A DNA stretch of 64,000 nucleotides from an uncultured Ruminococcus sp. (GCA_902787365.1 CADAGC010000008.1:59494-123493); one strand, 5' to 3'. Counted from the first letter of the stretch, positions 18,649 to 27,239 are shown. Numbers and translations: made by a program. The notes: generated from the sequence alone by a model not told the origin.

Positions 18649-18759
18649 GAGACGACCCCGAGGTGGTTCCAAGCCTCAACAAGCGCCGAGCGGGTCGGCT
18701 CGGGGGTATGGGGGCCATGCCCCATTAGGAATAGCAATGGCGCAGGCGTCGGCAGCGCT
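18618..18759. repeat. Short direct duplication flanking a 94-base insert
   Basis: 18618-18641 and 18736-18759 match at 22 of 24 bases (AATGGCRCAGGCGTYGGC and on). The first encodes the end of the 335-aa protein, the second would encode MAQASAALF and a stop. The segment between holds hairpins CCGAGC/GCTCGG (18686-18703) and ATGGGG/CCCCAT. Confidence 0.6.
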
Positions 18760-18828
18760 GTTTTAAAAACTCAAAAGCAATAAAATCCAATATATGCTGA
18801 AAAATGATTTTACAGGGAGGTGAAATTT

Positions 18829-19452
18829 ATGGAGGTAGGCGGTGTATTCTTTAGCACGAATGCAAAGACTGTCATGAAGACGGGTGAGGCGCTTGCGAAT
18901 TTCGAGAAGTATGAGGAGAAAGTCGAGAGCGAGGAACAGGCTTCCTCCACGGCAGTCAAGCAGGACACTTACACCAAGAGCGAGGAGCAGGTAAGCTCCG
19001 ACAGCGGCATCTACTCAAAGGAGACTATACAAAAGACCGTTGAGCAGATGGAAGAGCAGCGTGCTCAGGCCATGCAGTCGATGATACAGGAGATGCTGGG
19101 CGAGCAGGCAAAGGCCGCAGGGCTGAAATATTTCGGCCCCGATAAGACGCTTTCGCTGTCAGATATCACGCAGGAGGATATCGAAGAGGCGCAGAAGTCT
19201 ATCGAGGATGGCGGCTATTGGTCGGTAGACAGCGTTGCCACAAGGATAATGGATATGGCAAAGCTGCTTGCAGGCAACGACCCGAGCAAGCTTTCCATGC
19301 TCAAGGATTCTGTTATCAAGGGCTTCGGAAGTGCCGCAGAGCTGCTTGGCAAGAGTGGCCTTGACGATATGCCCGACATCACAAGGCAGACCTATGACGA
19401 GGTAATGAAGCGCTTTGATGACTGGGAGGCAGAGCTTAACGGCGGCGAATGA
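18829..19452 (+). CDS. Unrecognised 207-aa soluble protein
   Basis: No family recognised. Start at ATG 18829 with GGGAGGTG upstream. Residues 20-95 are low-complexity and charged (EEKVESEEQASS), and residues 65-100 (EQMEEQRAQAMQSMIQEMLGEQAK) look helical or coiled coil. The C-terminal half is more globular (DITQEDIEEAQKSIEDGGYW). No membrane segment or signal. It is followed by a strong terminator and lies 180 bases after the 335-aa gene, probably in the same operon. Confidence 0.6.
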   Translation: MEVGGVFFSTNAKTVMKTGEALANFEKYEEKVESEEQASSTAVKQDTYTKSEEQVSSDSGIYSKETIQKTVEQMEEQRAQAMQSMIQEMLGEQAKAAGLKYFGPDKTLSLSDITQEDIEEAQKSIEDGGYWSVDSVATRIMDMAKLLAGNDPSKLSMLKDSVIKGFGSAAELLGKSGLDDMPDITRQTYDEVMKRFDDWEAELNGGE

Positions 19453-19467
19453 TGATACTGACTTATA

Positions 19468-19506
19468 AAACACGCAGGGTGATCGACGACCCCTGCGTGT
19501 TTTTGC
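19468..19506 (+). terminator. Intrinsic terminator
   Basis: A 10-bp stem (19470-19479 with 19491-19500) followed by TTTTGCTTTG. Confidence 0.85.
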
Positions 19507-19539
19507 TTTGATTTGATAAGTGTAGTATAGGATATGCTA

Positions 19540-19569
19540 TTGTCAAGCCTGCGGGTTTTGTGGTAAAAT
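19540..19569 (+). promoter_or_regulatory. Probable GH3 promoter
   Basis: TTGTCA (19540-19545) and TAAAAT (19564-19569), 18-base spacer. Confidence 0.5.
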
Positions 19570-19602
19570 ATTAGCAAGGCTGAATCTAAGGAGGACAACG
19601 CT

Positions 19603-22350
19603 ATGCTTAATGATGATATATTTCTCTCCCGAGCAAGGGAGCTTGTTTCAAAGCTGACAGATGACGAAAAGCTGGGGCTGCTCACCACACACCACGAGGC
19701 GGTGGAGCGGCTGGGGCTTAAGGAGTTTTTTATCGGCACAGAGGTCGCCCGTGGCTATGTGGGGCGTGAGAGGGAGAAAGTGTCTACTGTTTTCCCGCAG
19801 CCTGTGGGGCTGGCATCAACTTTTGACAAGGAGCTGATGTTAAAGCTTGGCGAGATAGCAGGCCGTGAAGCCCGTGCATATTATAACGAGAATAAGAAGA
19901 TAGGCATTACCCTCTGGGGGCCTACTGTTGATATGGTGAGAGACCCACGCTGGGGCAGAACGGAAGAAGCCTACGGCGAGGACGTCTGCCTGACAGGTGA
20001 GCTTTCCGCCGCCTACACAAAGGGTATGGCAGGGGAGAACGCCGAGGGGTATTATATGACAGTTCCTACCCTTAAGCACTTTTGCGCCAATAATAACGAA
20101 GAACACAGAGGCGACTGCTCGGCATTTCTCACCCCACGCCAAAGGCACGAATATTACTACGCCGCATTTGAGAACGCCATTCGCCACGGCGGCGCTAAGA
20201 GCATAATGGCCGCCTACAACGAGCTAAACGGCCTGCCCGCCATAATGAATAAGGACATTCGTGATATCTTAAAGGACGAGTGGGGCTTGTGGTTTGTGGT
20301 GAGCGACGGCGGCGATTTTTCGCAGAATGTGGTGGCGCACGAGTTCACCGAAACGCACAGCGAAGCCTACGCCCTCTGCCTTGAAGCGGGCTGCGACACA
20401 ATGACCGATGAGGACAGTCTTGTAAAAGCCGCCGCAAAGGAAGCGCTCGAAAAGGGGCTTATCACATGGGCTGATATTGACGAGAGCATAACAAACACCC
20501 TCTACGCTCGCCTGCGTCTTGGAATGCTTGACAAGACGGCGTTTGATGATATTGATAAGAGCGATATCGACACCGAGCAGAGCCGTGAGGTCAATCTTCG
20601 TGCTGCCTGCGAGGGGGTAACGCTGCTCAAAAACAGCGGCCTGCTGCCGCTTGCTGACAAGGGGCAGACTATCGCCGTGGTAGGTGCGCTGGCTGATGAC
20701 TGCCTTATGGACTGGTACACAGGCTACAGCTCATACGAGCACACGGTGCTTGACGGCGTGAGGGAGGAATTCTCGGGCGAGGTGCTTTATGATTCGCTAT
20801 GGGATATCGTGGCAGTAAAAGCCCCCAACGGCAAATACCTCTGCGCACACGATGACGGCAGTATAAGAGCAGACGCAGACACCCCGACAGACGGCGCACT
20901 TTTTGAGCTTCAGGACTGGGGCGAGAACTGGCAGAACCTCTTCTCCTGCAAGTATAAAAAGTATATAAGATTTTGCGAAGACGGCAGCTTAAAGCTTCAC
21001 AACAGGCGTATTTATGACTGGTTCACAAGAGAGACATTCAACCTCTTTGACTACTGCGGCGTGACGCTTATAGAAGAATTTCTGCACCATAAAAGGCTTA
21101 CAGCAGACAGCGAGGGCGAGCTTTCGTTCACGGCACAGCGTGGCGTGAGCGATGATATGCGCTTTGCGATCGAAACACAGAGCAGGGGCGCAGACAGAGC
21201 CGCCGAGATTGCGAAAAAGGCCGATACGGTGGTCTACTGCGTGGGCAATTACCCCGTGCAGACGGCTAAGGAATGCTACGACAGAAAGACCCTTGTGCTT
21301 AATATTCAGCAGGGCATGACCCAGACCCTTGCAGCAGCAAACCCGAACACTATCCTCACTATTATATCAAGCTACCCTTATTCTATAGTAGATGAGAGCA
21401 AGGCAGCGGCGGCGGTCATCTACACCTCGCACGCAGGGGCAGAGCTTGGGCGTGCAGTCGCCTACACTCTAAGCGGCGAAAACAACCCCGCAGGCAGAAC
21501 GCCCCTTACCTGGTATCGCTCAGAGCACGAGCTTTCTGATATTATGGATTATGACATAGAAAGCTCGGGGGCTACTTATATGTACTTTAAGGGCAAGCCG
21601 CTTTATCCTTTCGGGTATGGGCTTTCCTACTCACAGTTTGAATATGATGATATGACCCTCACCCCCGATACTCACGGCATAAAGGCAGAGATAACTGTCA
21701 AAAACACATCAGACACAGCAGGCGATGAGGTGATAGAACTTTACTTTACCCTCAAAGACAGCGCCGTGACCCGCCCGATAAAAAAGCTCTGCGGCTTTGA
21801 GCGTGTGCATTTTAATGCAGGGGAGAAAAAGACCGTGCAGATAGACATTCCCCTTGACATATTGCGTATATTTGATGTGCGCTCAGGCAAGATGATAGTC
21901 GAGGGCGGCGTTTACACCTTTATGGCAGGGGCATCGTTGCAGGATATACGTCTTAGCGGTGAGTGCGAGGTCAAGGGCGAGGCGCTCTCAATGCGTGGCG
22001 ACTGCTTCAAAGCGGCGATGTTTGACAGCTGCACAGGCGCAAAGCTTGCCTACAGCAAAAGGCTTTGCGGCGAGTATGTGCGTGCCGCAGGCTGGGTAAA
22101 CGAGCTTAGCTACGGCGGAGTAAACCTTAACGGCGCAAAGGCGCTTATCATAACCGCAGGCAGTATGCTGGGCGAACGCCCTATGACGGTAAAAGCAGGC
22201 GGCAGGGAGTATGAGCTGACCCTTAAAGCAGGCAGCGCCCTTGACGGTTTTGAAGATTACGAGATACCCCTTGACAGCACCGAGGGCGACAGGGTTGAGA
22301 TAAGTATGAGAGAGTTTACAACACTTTATAAGATAAAAATAGTGAGGTAA
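19603..22350 (+). CDS. Glycoside hydrolase family 3 enzyme with beta-trefoil-like insert
   Basis: A 915-aa GH3 enzyme, probably a beta-glucosidase or beta-xylosidase. The N-terminal barrel has NKKIGITLWGPTVDMVRDPRWGR and the nucleophile Asp in VVSDGGD (near residue 233). The second alpha/beta domain begins near 320 (GVTLLKNSGLLPL). It is interrupted at about 396-510 by a stretch like a fascin/beta-trefoil domain (VAVKAPNGKYLCAHDDGSI, FELQDWGENWQNLFSC). A fibronectin III-like domain follows at about 690-770, then an unassigned C-terminal region. No signal peptide, so it acts in the cytoplasm on imported oligosaccharides. TAAGGAGG precedes the start. Confidence 0.9.
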   Translation: MLNDDIFLSRARELVSKLTDDEKLGLLTTHHEAVERLGLKEFFIGTEVARGYVGREREKVSTVFPQPVGLASTFDKELMLKLGEIAGREARAYYNENKKIGITLWGPTVDMVRDPRWGRTEEAYGEDVCLTGELSAAYTKGMAGENAEGYYMTVPTLKHFCANNNEEHRGDCSAFLTPRQRHEYYYAAFENAIRHGGAKSIMAAYNELNGLPAIMNKDIRDILKDEWGLWFVVSDGGDFSQNVVAHEFTETHSEAYALCLEAGCDTMTDEDSLVKAAAKEALEKGLITWADIDESITNTLYARLRLGMLDKTAFDDIDKSDIDTEQSREVNLRAACEGVTLLKNSGLLPLADKGQTIAVVGALADDCLMDWYTGYSSYEHTVLDGVREEFSGEVLYDSLWDIVAVKAPNGKYLCAHDDGSIRADADTPTDGALFELQDWGENWQNLFSCKYKKYIRFCEDGSLKLHNRRIYDWFTRETFNLFDYCGVTLIEEFLHHKRLTADSEGELSFTAQRGVSDDMRFAIETQSRGADRAAEIAKKADTVVYCVGNYPVQTAKECYDRKTLVLNIQQGMTQTLAAANPNTILTIISSYPYSIVDESKAAAAVIYTSHAGAELGRAVAYTLSGENNPAGRTPLTWYRSEHELSDIMDYDIESSGATYMYFKGKPLYPFGYGLSYSQFEYDDMTLTPDTHGIKAEITVKNTSDTAGDEVIELYFTLKDSAVTRPIKKLCGFERVHFNAGEKKTVQIDIPLDILRIFDVRSGKMIVEGGVYTFMAGASLQDIRLSGECEVKGEALSMRGDCFKAAMFDSCTGAKLAYSKRLCGEYVRAAGWVNELSYGGVNLNGAKALIITAGSMLGERPMTVKAGGREYELTLKAGSALDGFEDYEIPLDSTEGDRVEISMREFTTLYKIKIVR

Positions 22351-22354
22351 ACTA

Positions 22355-22383
22355 TTTACAATCTTCCTGCGATATGGTATAAT
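22355..22383 (+). promoter_or_regulatory. Promoter of the 167-aa gene
   Basis: TTTACA and TATAAT with a 17-base spacer, 5 bases after the GH3 stop. Confidence 0.7.
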
Positions 22384-22432
22384 TGTTTTATAAGAAAAGG
22401 TCATTTGTGACGCATAAAAAGGAGTGGATATC

Positions 22433-22936
22433 ATGGGATTTTTAGGCAGGCTTTTCGGTGATGACGATATTGAAAAAAAGGCAAAGAGCTTTTTTGGCGG
22501 CCTTGCAAACAGCAATCAGGCACAGCCGACTACACCGCAGCCCGTGCAGCAGTCGCCCTCATACTACAGCGCACCTACACAGAGCAGCGCACCCTCGGGC
22601 GTTTCCTGGGGCGAGAATATGCCCGCCGAGGAAAACCAGTTCAACTCGGGGCTTAAGTATTACGAGTATTTCGAGAAGATATACCGTGAGGAGTTTCCCG
22701 AATATCAGGTGACAAAAGAGTTCCCTTACGGCGAGGGCAGATGTATATTCACATTCATAAGCGGCAGCAGGATAGCCCTTAAAGTCGAGGTGATGTCGCA
22801 GCGGTGCAGCGTATACAAGCTGAGAAACGACTGCCGCTCGAACGGCATCGGCTACACACGCTTCTACCACGACCACCACGGCTGGTGGAACACCCGCAGC
22901 TATGTCATAGAGCGCACAAGAAATGCGATAAGATAA
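22433..22936 (+). CDS. Unrecognised 167-aa protein
   Basis: No family recognised. Three parts can be seen: a short amphipathic start (MGFLGRLFGDDDIEKKAKSF), a low-complexity linker rich in Gln, Pro, Ser and Tyr (about 25-60), and a compact C-terminal domain (about 70-167) with many aromatic and His residues (GYTRFYHDHHGWWN). There is no signal peptide. AAAAGGAG lies 8 bases before ATG 22433. It has its own promoter. Confidence 0.65.
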   Translation: MGFLGRLFGDDDIEKKAKSFFGGLANSNQAQPTTPQPVQQSPSYYSAPTQSSAPSGVSWGENMPAEENQFNSGLKYYEYFEKIYREEFPEYQVTKEFPYGEGRCIFTFISGSRIALKVEVMSQRCSVYKLRNDCRSNGIGYTRFYHDHHGWWNTRSYVIERTRNAIR

Positions 22937-22965
22937 GCCGCTAATGCTGATAATGCAAAGAGAAT

Positions 22966-23050
22966 GCGCAGGTGATGAGCCTGTGCGTCTGCGGCGGGCA
23001 AGGCAGGGGGCGCAGGGCAGGTTGTGCCTTAAAGTCTCGCAGACGGCTGC
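22966..23050 (+). ncRNA. Possible structured RNA upstream of the reverse transcriptase
   Basis: Nested inverted repeats: a hairpin GCGCAGG/CCTGTGC (22966-22972 with 22980-22986), an 8-bp outer helix CGTCTGCG/CGCAGACG (22986-22993 with 23038-23045) and inside it AAGGCA/TGCCTT (23000-23005 with 23025-23030). No ORF of note covers it. It lies 350 bases before a reverse transcriptase gene. Promoter and ends are not visible, so this is tentative. Confidence 0.35.
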
Positions 23051-23112
23051 CCCTTGTACGGTCTTGTAAATCCAAGAATTTTCTTGGATTTAATATCTTC
23101 TCTTTGCTGTTC

Positions 23113-23140
23113 TTCCCCTCCCAAGCGGAGGGGAAAATAT
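23113..23140 (+). terminator. Hairpin downstream of the structured segment
   Basis: A 9-bp stem (23113-23121 with 23127-23135) followed by AATATTTTA. A second hairpin (AAATCCAAGA with TCTTGGATTT) lies at about 23067-23091. Confidence 0.5.
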
Positions 23141-23195
23141 TTTATGCGCAATTCGGCGAAGATCAATACTTTTTTATAGGAAACGGAGAAACAGT

Positions 23196-23369
23196 GTGAG
23201 ACATATTATTGTAATAATACTTTGTGTGCTTGGTAGTGTCTGTGAGATTTATTTGTTTACTAAAGATAAGAACAAGTCGGCTAAAAAATGGGCTATAGTG
23301 ATCACTTTTTGTATGGTTGAAGCTATAGTGATACTATTATCGATCTGGAGTCTGATAATCGGGAATTAA
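23196..23369 (+). CDS. 57-aa two-helix membrane peptide
   Basis: GTG start at 23196 with GGAAACGGAG upstream; 57 codons, then TAA. Two hydrophobic helices (VIILCVLGSVCEIYLF and AIVITFCMVEAIVILLSIW) are joined by a basic loop (TKDKNKSAKKW), so both ends should face outward and the loop inward. I do not recognise the family. It is more A+T-rich than its neighbours and sits 33 bases before the reverse transcriptase, so the two may be cotranscribed; a link in function is inference. Confidence 0.6.
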   Translation: MRHIIVIILCVLGSVCEIYLFTKDKNKSAKKWAIVITFCMVEAIVILLSIWSLIIGN

Positions 23370-23402
23370 ACTTCGTCAGTTATGATAAAAAGAGGTGAGG
23401 GA

Positions 23403-24602
23403 ATGTCGCTTATTGATAAGCTTGCAGACAAAAACTGCTGGGAGAGGTTTTATGAATACAAGACCTCGCTTTGCTGCGACAAGGCGTTTAATAAAGAACT
23501 GCGTGAGTTTATCGACAGCGAGGGGTATCTGCCCGTGTGTGATGGCATAAAATGCGGCATGCCTTTTCCCCTGCCGAAAAAGAGCCTTGTGTCAAAGCTC
23601 GGCAAGGAAAAAAAGCGCACCGTCTACACCTACCCAAAGGCCGAGAATATGGTGCTAAAGCTGCTAACCCATCTGCTTTTGCGGGAGTATGATAAGCTCT
23701 TTGCAAGGGGGCTTTATTCCTTCCGCCCGGGCAGAACGGCAAAGGACGCAGTAAGGCTTATATCCCGTCATCACGGGATAGATAAGCTCTATGCCTACAA
23801 GGCCGACATCAGCAATTATTTCAACTCGGTGCCTGTTGATAAGCTTTTGCCGATGCTTGAAAACGCCGTTGCAGACAGCGGGCTTTACAGTTTTCTCTCA
23901 CGGCTGTTGAATGAAAAGCACGTCATAAGCGGCGGCAAGGCAATAGCCGAGCAAAAGGGCATAATGGCGGGCACGCCGCTGTCGGCGTTTTACGCAAATC
24001 TCTATCTCAGCGGGCTTGATAAGGAGTTTGAGCGTGAGGGCGTGCTGTATGCGAGGTATTCGGACGATATAATAGTATTTGCCGAGAGCGAGGAGCAGGT
24101 GAAAGAGTACGCCGAGAGGATAAAGGCACACCTGCGCCAAAAAGGCCTTGCGATAAACCCCGACAAGGAGATATTCTACACCCCCGCCGAGGGGTGGACG
24201 TTCTTAGGATTTGAGTACAGGCAGGGGGTCATAGACATAGCGCCCGTGACCGTCAGAAAGCTTAAGAAGAAAATGAAGCGCAAGTGTGATGCCCTTATCC
24301 GCTGGGCAAAGCGCACGGGTGCGCCGAGAGAAAAGGCCGCCGCCGCTTTTATCAGGATATTCAACGCAAAGCTTTTAGAGCAAAGCAGCGACAACGAGCT
24401 TAGCTGGGCGCTATGGTTTTTCCCCGTGATAAATACAGACAAGAGCCTTAAGGTGATTGACGCCTATATGCAGGAATGCCTGCGATTTATCATAAGCGGG
24501 CGGCGCACCAAAAAGCGCTTTGATGTGCGGTACAGGCAGATCAAAGCGCTGGGGTATAGGTGTTTGGTGAATGAGTATTATAAAGTGAAGAAGAACGGGT
24601 GA
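23403..24602 (+). CDS. Free-standing reverse transcriptase
   Basis: A 399-aa reverse transcriptase. The catalytic triad is visible: Asp in YKADISNYF and the pair in ARYSDDIIVFAE. GLYSFRPGRTAKDAV and QKGIMAGTPLSAFYANLYL correspond to the group II intron-type fingers and palm, and WTFLGFEY plus a basic helix (VRKLKKKMKRK) follow as in thumb regions. The C-terminal 100 residues (NELSWALWFFPVINTDKSL and later GYRCLVNEYYKVKK) are not a maturase DNA-binding/HNH domain, and no intron RNA ends were noticed. It is therefore a domesticated or defence-type RT rather than an intron. GAGGTGAGGGA precedes ATG 23403. Which unknown-group family it belongs to cannot be told by eye. Confidence 0.85.
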   Translation: MSLIDKLADKNCWERFYEYKTSLCCDKAFNKELREFIDSEGYLPVCDGIKCGMPFPLPKKSLVSKLGKEKKRTVYTYPKAENMVLKLLTHLLLREYDKLFARGLYSFRPGRTAKDAVRLISRHHGIDKLYAYKADISNYFNSVPVDKLLPMLENAVADSGLYSFLSRLLNEKHVISGGKAIAEQKGIMAGTPLSAFYANLYLSGLDKEFEREGVLYARYSDDIIVFAESEEQVKEYAERIKAHLRQKGLAINPDKEIFYTPAEGWTFLGFEYRQGVIDIAPVTVRKLKKKMKRKCDALIRWAKRTGAPREKAAAAFIRIFNAKLLEQSSDNELSWALWFFPVINTDKSLKVIDAYMQECLRFIISGRRTKKRFDVRYRQIKALGYRCLVNEYYKVKKNG

Positions 24603-24632
24603 TTGATTTTTCTGGTTTAAGTGTGATATAAT
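24603..24632 (+). promoter_or_regulatory. Promoter of the PD-(D/E)XK-like gene
   Basis: TTGATT (24603-24608) and TATAAT (24627-24632), 18-base spacer, directly after the RT stop. Confidence 0.5.
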
Positions 24633-24680
24633 GATAATGGCAGGAAAAAATCCCAGCAAATGTTGTGAGGAGGTAGTATT

Positions 24681-25574
24681 ATGATAAATGAGGATACGAA
24701 TGAAAGACAGGAAGAATATCTTAGTGTGACAGCACGTGCAAAAATGGTACAACAACCACGAGGTGGGTATGTAAGCATACGTAAATTTGATAAGATAGTT
24801 TTTGATGACGGAATTGCATTGTTTGAAGAAGAAAATGTGCATGGCTCTATAGTGGGTATGGCGGTAGATTATTTGTCGAGGTTTATGGCGGGAGATAGTG
24901 CTGAAAGAGCATTTGGCATATCGCTTTTAGGAGCGAGGCGTGCTGAAAATGAATATGACAGAGACGGATATATAGCCGTATCACAGGAACTGTTATCGGG
25001 CATTGATAGAAAGCTTGATGATAAGACAATAGAAAATGCCTGCAAGCTTGTAACATTTGATGTGTGGTTAAGAGACCCTTCGTGGGGCGCTTTCAGTAAG
25101 TCGTATAATGAAACTAACTGCGACGGCGATACGATTCATAACATACGCACGATGGTGAAAAGGGCTGAAAGCTTTTGGAAAAAATATGGTCCTGTTATTG
25201 AAACGGAGTTCGTTTTCAGAGACCGTGATTCCGAGCTTGAATACAAAGTTGGAATGACTGATGCAGAGTTTGAGGAGATGTTAAGAAAAAACAGAGGAGG
25301 TTATACCCAAACGGTAATATCGGGTGACGGCGATTATCTGACTAAAGATACTATGTGGGATTTTAAAGTTATAAGAAGAACTCCTAATAAAGACAATACA
25401 TTACAAATGTTAATGTATTGGATAATGGGACAACATTCTGGGCTAAAGATGTTTGAGGGTATAACTAAAGTTGGCATTTTCAACCCACGATACAATGTTG
25501 CATATCAGCTTGATATGACAAATGTGGATAAAGAAATTATCAAAGAAATAGAAGATAAGGTAATATGCTATTAA
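24681..25574 (+). CDS. PD-(D/E)XK nuclease-like protein
   Basis: A 297-aa cytoplasmic protein. The C-terminal third reads GDGDYLTKDTMWDFKVIRR and then LQMLMYWIMGQHSG, which fits the D-(x)n-(D/E)xK plus Gln-helix layout of RecB/Cas4-like nucleases. An acidic residue upstream (ETEFVFRDRDSELEYKVGM) could complete the site. The N-terminal 150 residues are unassigned. The gene is visibly more A+T-rich than guaA next to it, a sign of transfer. GAGGAGG precedes the start. It lies 78 bases after the RT with its own promoter; a shared role is possible but not shown. Confidence 0.6.
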   Translation: MINEDTNERQEEYLSVTARAKMVQQPRGGYVSIRKFDKIVFDDGIALFEEENVHGSIVGMAVDYLSRFMAGDSAERAFGISLLGARRAENEYDRDGYIAVSQELLSGIDRKLDDKTIENACKLVTFDVWLRDPSWGAFSKSYNETNCDGDTIHNIRTMVKRAESFWKKYGPVIETEFVFRDRDSELEYKVGMTDAEFEEMLRKNRGGYTQTVISGDGDYLTKDTMWDFKVIRRTPNKDNTLQMLMYWIMGQHSGLKMFEGITKVGIFNPRYNVAYQLDMTNVDKEIIKEIEDKVICY

Positions 25575-25597
25575 CCCTTAACAATCTGTAAACCCCC

Positions 25598-25626
25598 TTG
25601 CAAAACAAGCGGGAATATGCTATAAT
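25598..25626 (+). promoter_or_regulatory. guaA promoter
   Basis: TTGCAA (25598-25603) and TATAAT (25621-25626) with a 17-base spacer. Confidence 0.7.
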
Positions 25627-25628
25627 AA

Positions 25629-25659
25629 AATCAGCACCCGAATGAGTTGGGTGCTGATT
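25629..25659 (+). promoter_or_regulatory. Hairpin at the 5' end of the guaA leader
   Basis: A perfect 11-bp stem (25629-25639 with 25649-25659, 9-base loop) begins within a few bases of the predicted transcription start, 42 bases before the guaA start codon. It may stabilise the mRNA end or regulate initiation. Confidence 0.5.
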
Positions 25660-25700
25660 TGGTTTATGATGAGTTTATATCAAACGAAAGGAACTTGCCT

Positions 25701-27239
25701 ATGTCATTTGAAAAGATACTCGTCCTCGATTTCGGGGGGCAGTACAACCAGCTTATCGCAAGGCGTGTGCGTGACGAGAGCGTGTATGCCGAGATAAAAA
25801 GCTTTGAGACGCCGCTTGATGAGATAAAGGCGGCAGGCTATAAGGGCATAATCTTCACGGGCGGCCCCAACTCTGTTTATGACGAGAGCTCGCCCCACTA
25901 CACTAAGGATATACTTGACCTCGGCGTGCCCGTGCTGGGCATTTGCTACGGCGCACAGCTCATGGCATGGATGGGCGGCGGCAAGGTGCAAAGCTGTATC
26001 AAGAGCGAATACGGCAAGATAGAGATAGAAAACACCAAGCGTGAGAGCCTGCTCTTTAAGGGCGTGGACGCTAAGAGCATAGTGTGGATGAGCCACACAG
26101 ACTTTATAGCCGAGCCGCCTGCCGGCTTTGAGATAACCTCGCACTCGGCAGACTGCCCCTGCGCTTCTATGGAGAATGTGGGCAAAAAGCTCTACGCCGT
26201 GCAGTTCCACCCCGAGGTGACACACTCGCAGTTCGGCAAGCAGTTTCTGCATAACTTCCTATTTGAGGTTTGCGGCTGTAAGGGCGACTGGGTGATGGAC
26301 GACTTCATCGAGCGCACAGTTGAGAGCCTGCGTGAGCAGATAGGCGACAAAAAGGTAGTGCTCGGTCTTTCGGGAGGCGTTGACTCTTCCGTTGCGGCAG
26401 GTCTTTTGAGCCGTGCGGTAGGCAAACAGCTCACCTGCGTGTTTGTTGACCAGGGTCTTATGCGCAAGGACGAGGGCGACTTCGTTGAAGAAACATTCAC
26501 ACGCCTTTTTGACATGAACTTTGTGCGTGTCAACTGCGGCGCACAGTTTATAAGCAAGCTTAAGGGCATAACCGATCCCGAGCAGAAGCGCAAGACTATC
26601 GGCTCGGAGTTCTACAAGGTCTTCTGGGACGAGATAAGAAAGCAGGCTGACGGCGGATTTTTCGCACAGGGCACTATCTACCCTGACAGGATAGAGAGCG
26701 GCAAGGGCGACGCTGCAACCATTAAGACCCACCACAACCAGGTAAAAATGCCCGAGGACATAACATTTGACGGCGTTATCGAGCCGTTGGGCGACCTGTT
26801 CAAGGACGAGGTAAGGCGTGTGGGCGAGAAGCTCGGCATACCCAAAGAGCTTGTCTGGAGACAGCCTTTCCCGGGCCCGGGCTTAGGCGTGCGCATAATC
26901 GGAGAGATAACCGAGGAGAAGATAAAGGTGCTTCAGGAAGCCGATGCGGTATTCCGTGACGAGATAAAGAAGAGCGGCATCGAGGATCAGCTCAGCCAGT
27001 TCTTTGCAGTTCTGCCCGATGTGCAGACGGTAGGCGTTATGGGCGACCACCGCACCTACGACCACCTGATAGCCATTCGTGCGGTAACGACTGACGACTT
27101 CATGACCGCCGACTGGGCAAAGATACCCTATGACATTTTAGCCCGCATATCCAACCGCCTCACAAACGAGGTAGACCACGTCAACAGAGTAGTGTATGAC
27201 ATCACCTCCAAGCCGCCGGGAACGGTGGAGTGGGAGTGA
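25701..27239 (+). CDS. guaA: GMP synthase (glutamine-hydrolysing)
   Basis: A 512-aa two-domain enzyme converting XMP to GMP. The class I glutaminase domain has the nucleophile Cys82 in GICYGAQLMAW and His/Glu in QFHPEVTHS. The synthetase domain has the PP-loop LSGGVDSSVAAGL (near 220), GTIYPDRIESG and QPFPGPGLGVRIIGE. The C-terminus PPGTVEWE is intact. The start at 25701 has GAAAGGAA upstream; the earlier in-frame ATG is within the leader. Its 3' end is a known insertion site for mobile elements and appears to be used as one here. Confidence 0.97.
   Translation: MSFEKILVLDFGGQYNQLIARRVRDESVYAEIKSFETPLDEIKAAGYKGIIFTGGPNSVYDESSPHYTKDILDLGVPVLGICYGAQLMAWMGGGKVQSCIKSEYGKIEIENTKRESLLFKGVDAKSIVWMSHTDFIAEPPAGFEITSHSADCPCASMENVGKKLYAVQFHPEVTHSQFGKQFLHNFLFEVCGCKGDWVMDDFIERTVESLREQIGDKKVVLGLSGGVDSSVAAGLLSRAVGKQLTCVFVDQGLMRKDEGDFVEETFTRLFDMNFVRVNCGAQFISKLKGITDPEQKRKTIGSEFYKVFWDEIRKQADGGFFAQGTIYPDRIESGKGDAATIKTHHNQVKMPEDITFDGVIEPLGDLFKDEVRRVGEKLGIPKELVWRQPFPGPGLGVRIIGEITEEKIKVLQEADAVFRDEIKKSGIEDQLSQFFAVLPDVQTVGVMGDHRTYDHLIAIRAVTTDDFMTADWAKIPYDILARISNRLTNEVDHVNRVVYDITSKPPGTVEWE

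Noticed and set aside
22966-23195. Calling the upstream RNA a retron msr-msd
   Set aside because: The RT resembles group II-type enzymes more than retron RTs and no clear a1/a2 flanking repeats or conserved priming G context were found.
23403-24602. Intact group II intron
   Set aside because: No domain V-like hairpin or intron ends were noticed and the protein lacks an HNH or classic maturase tail.
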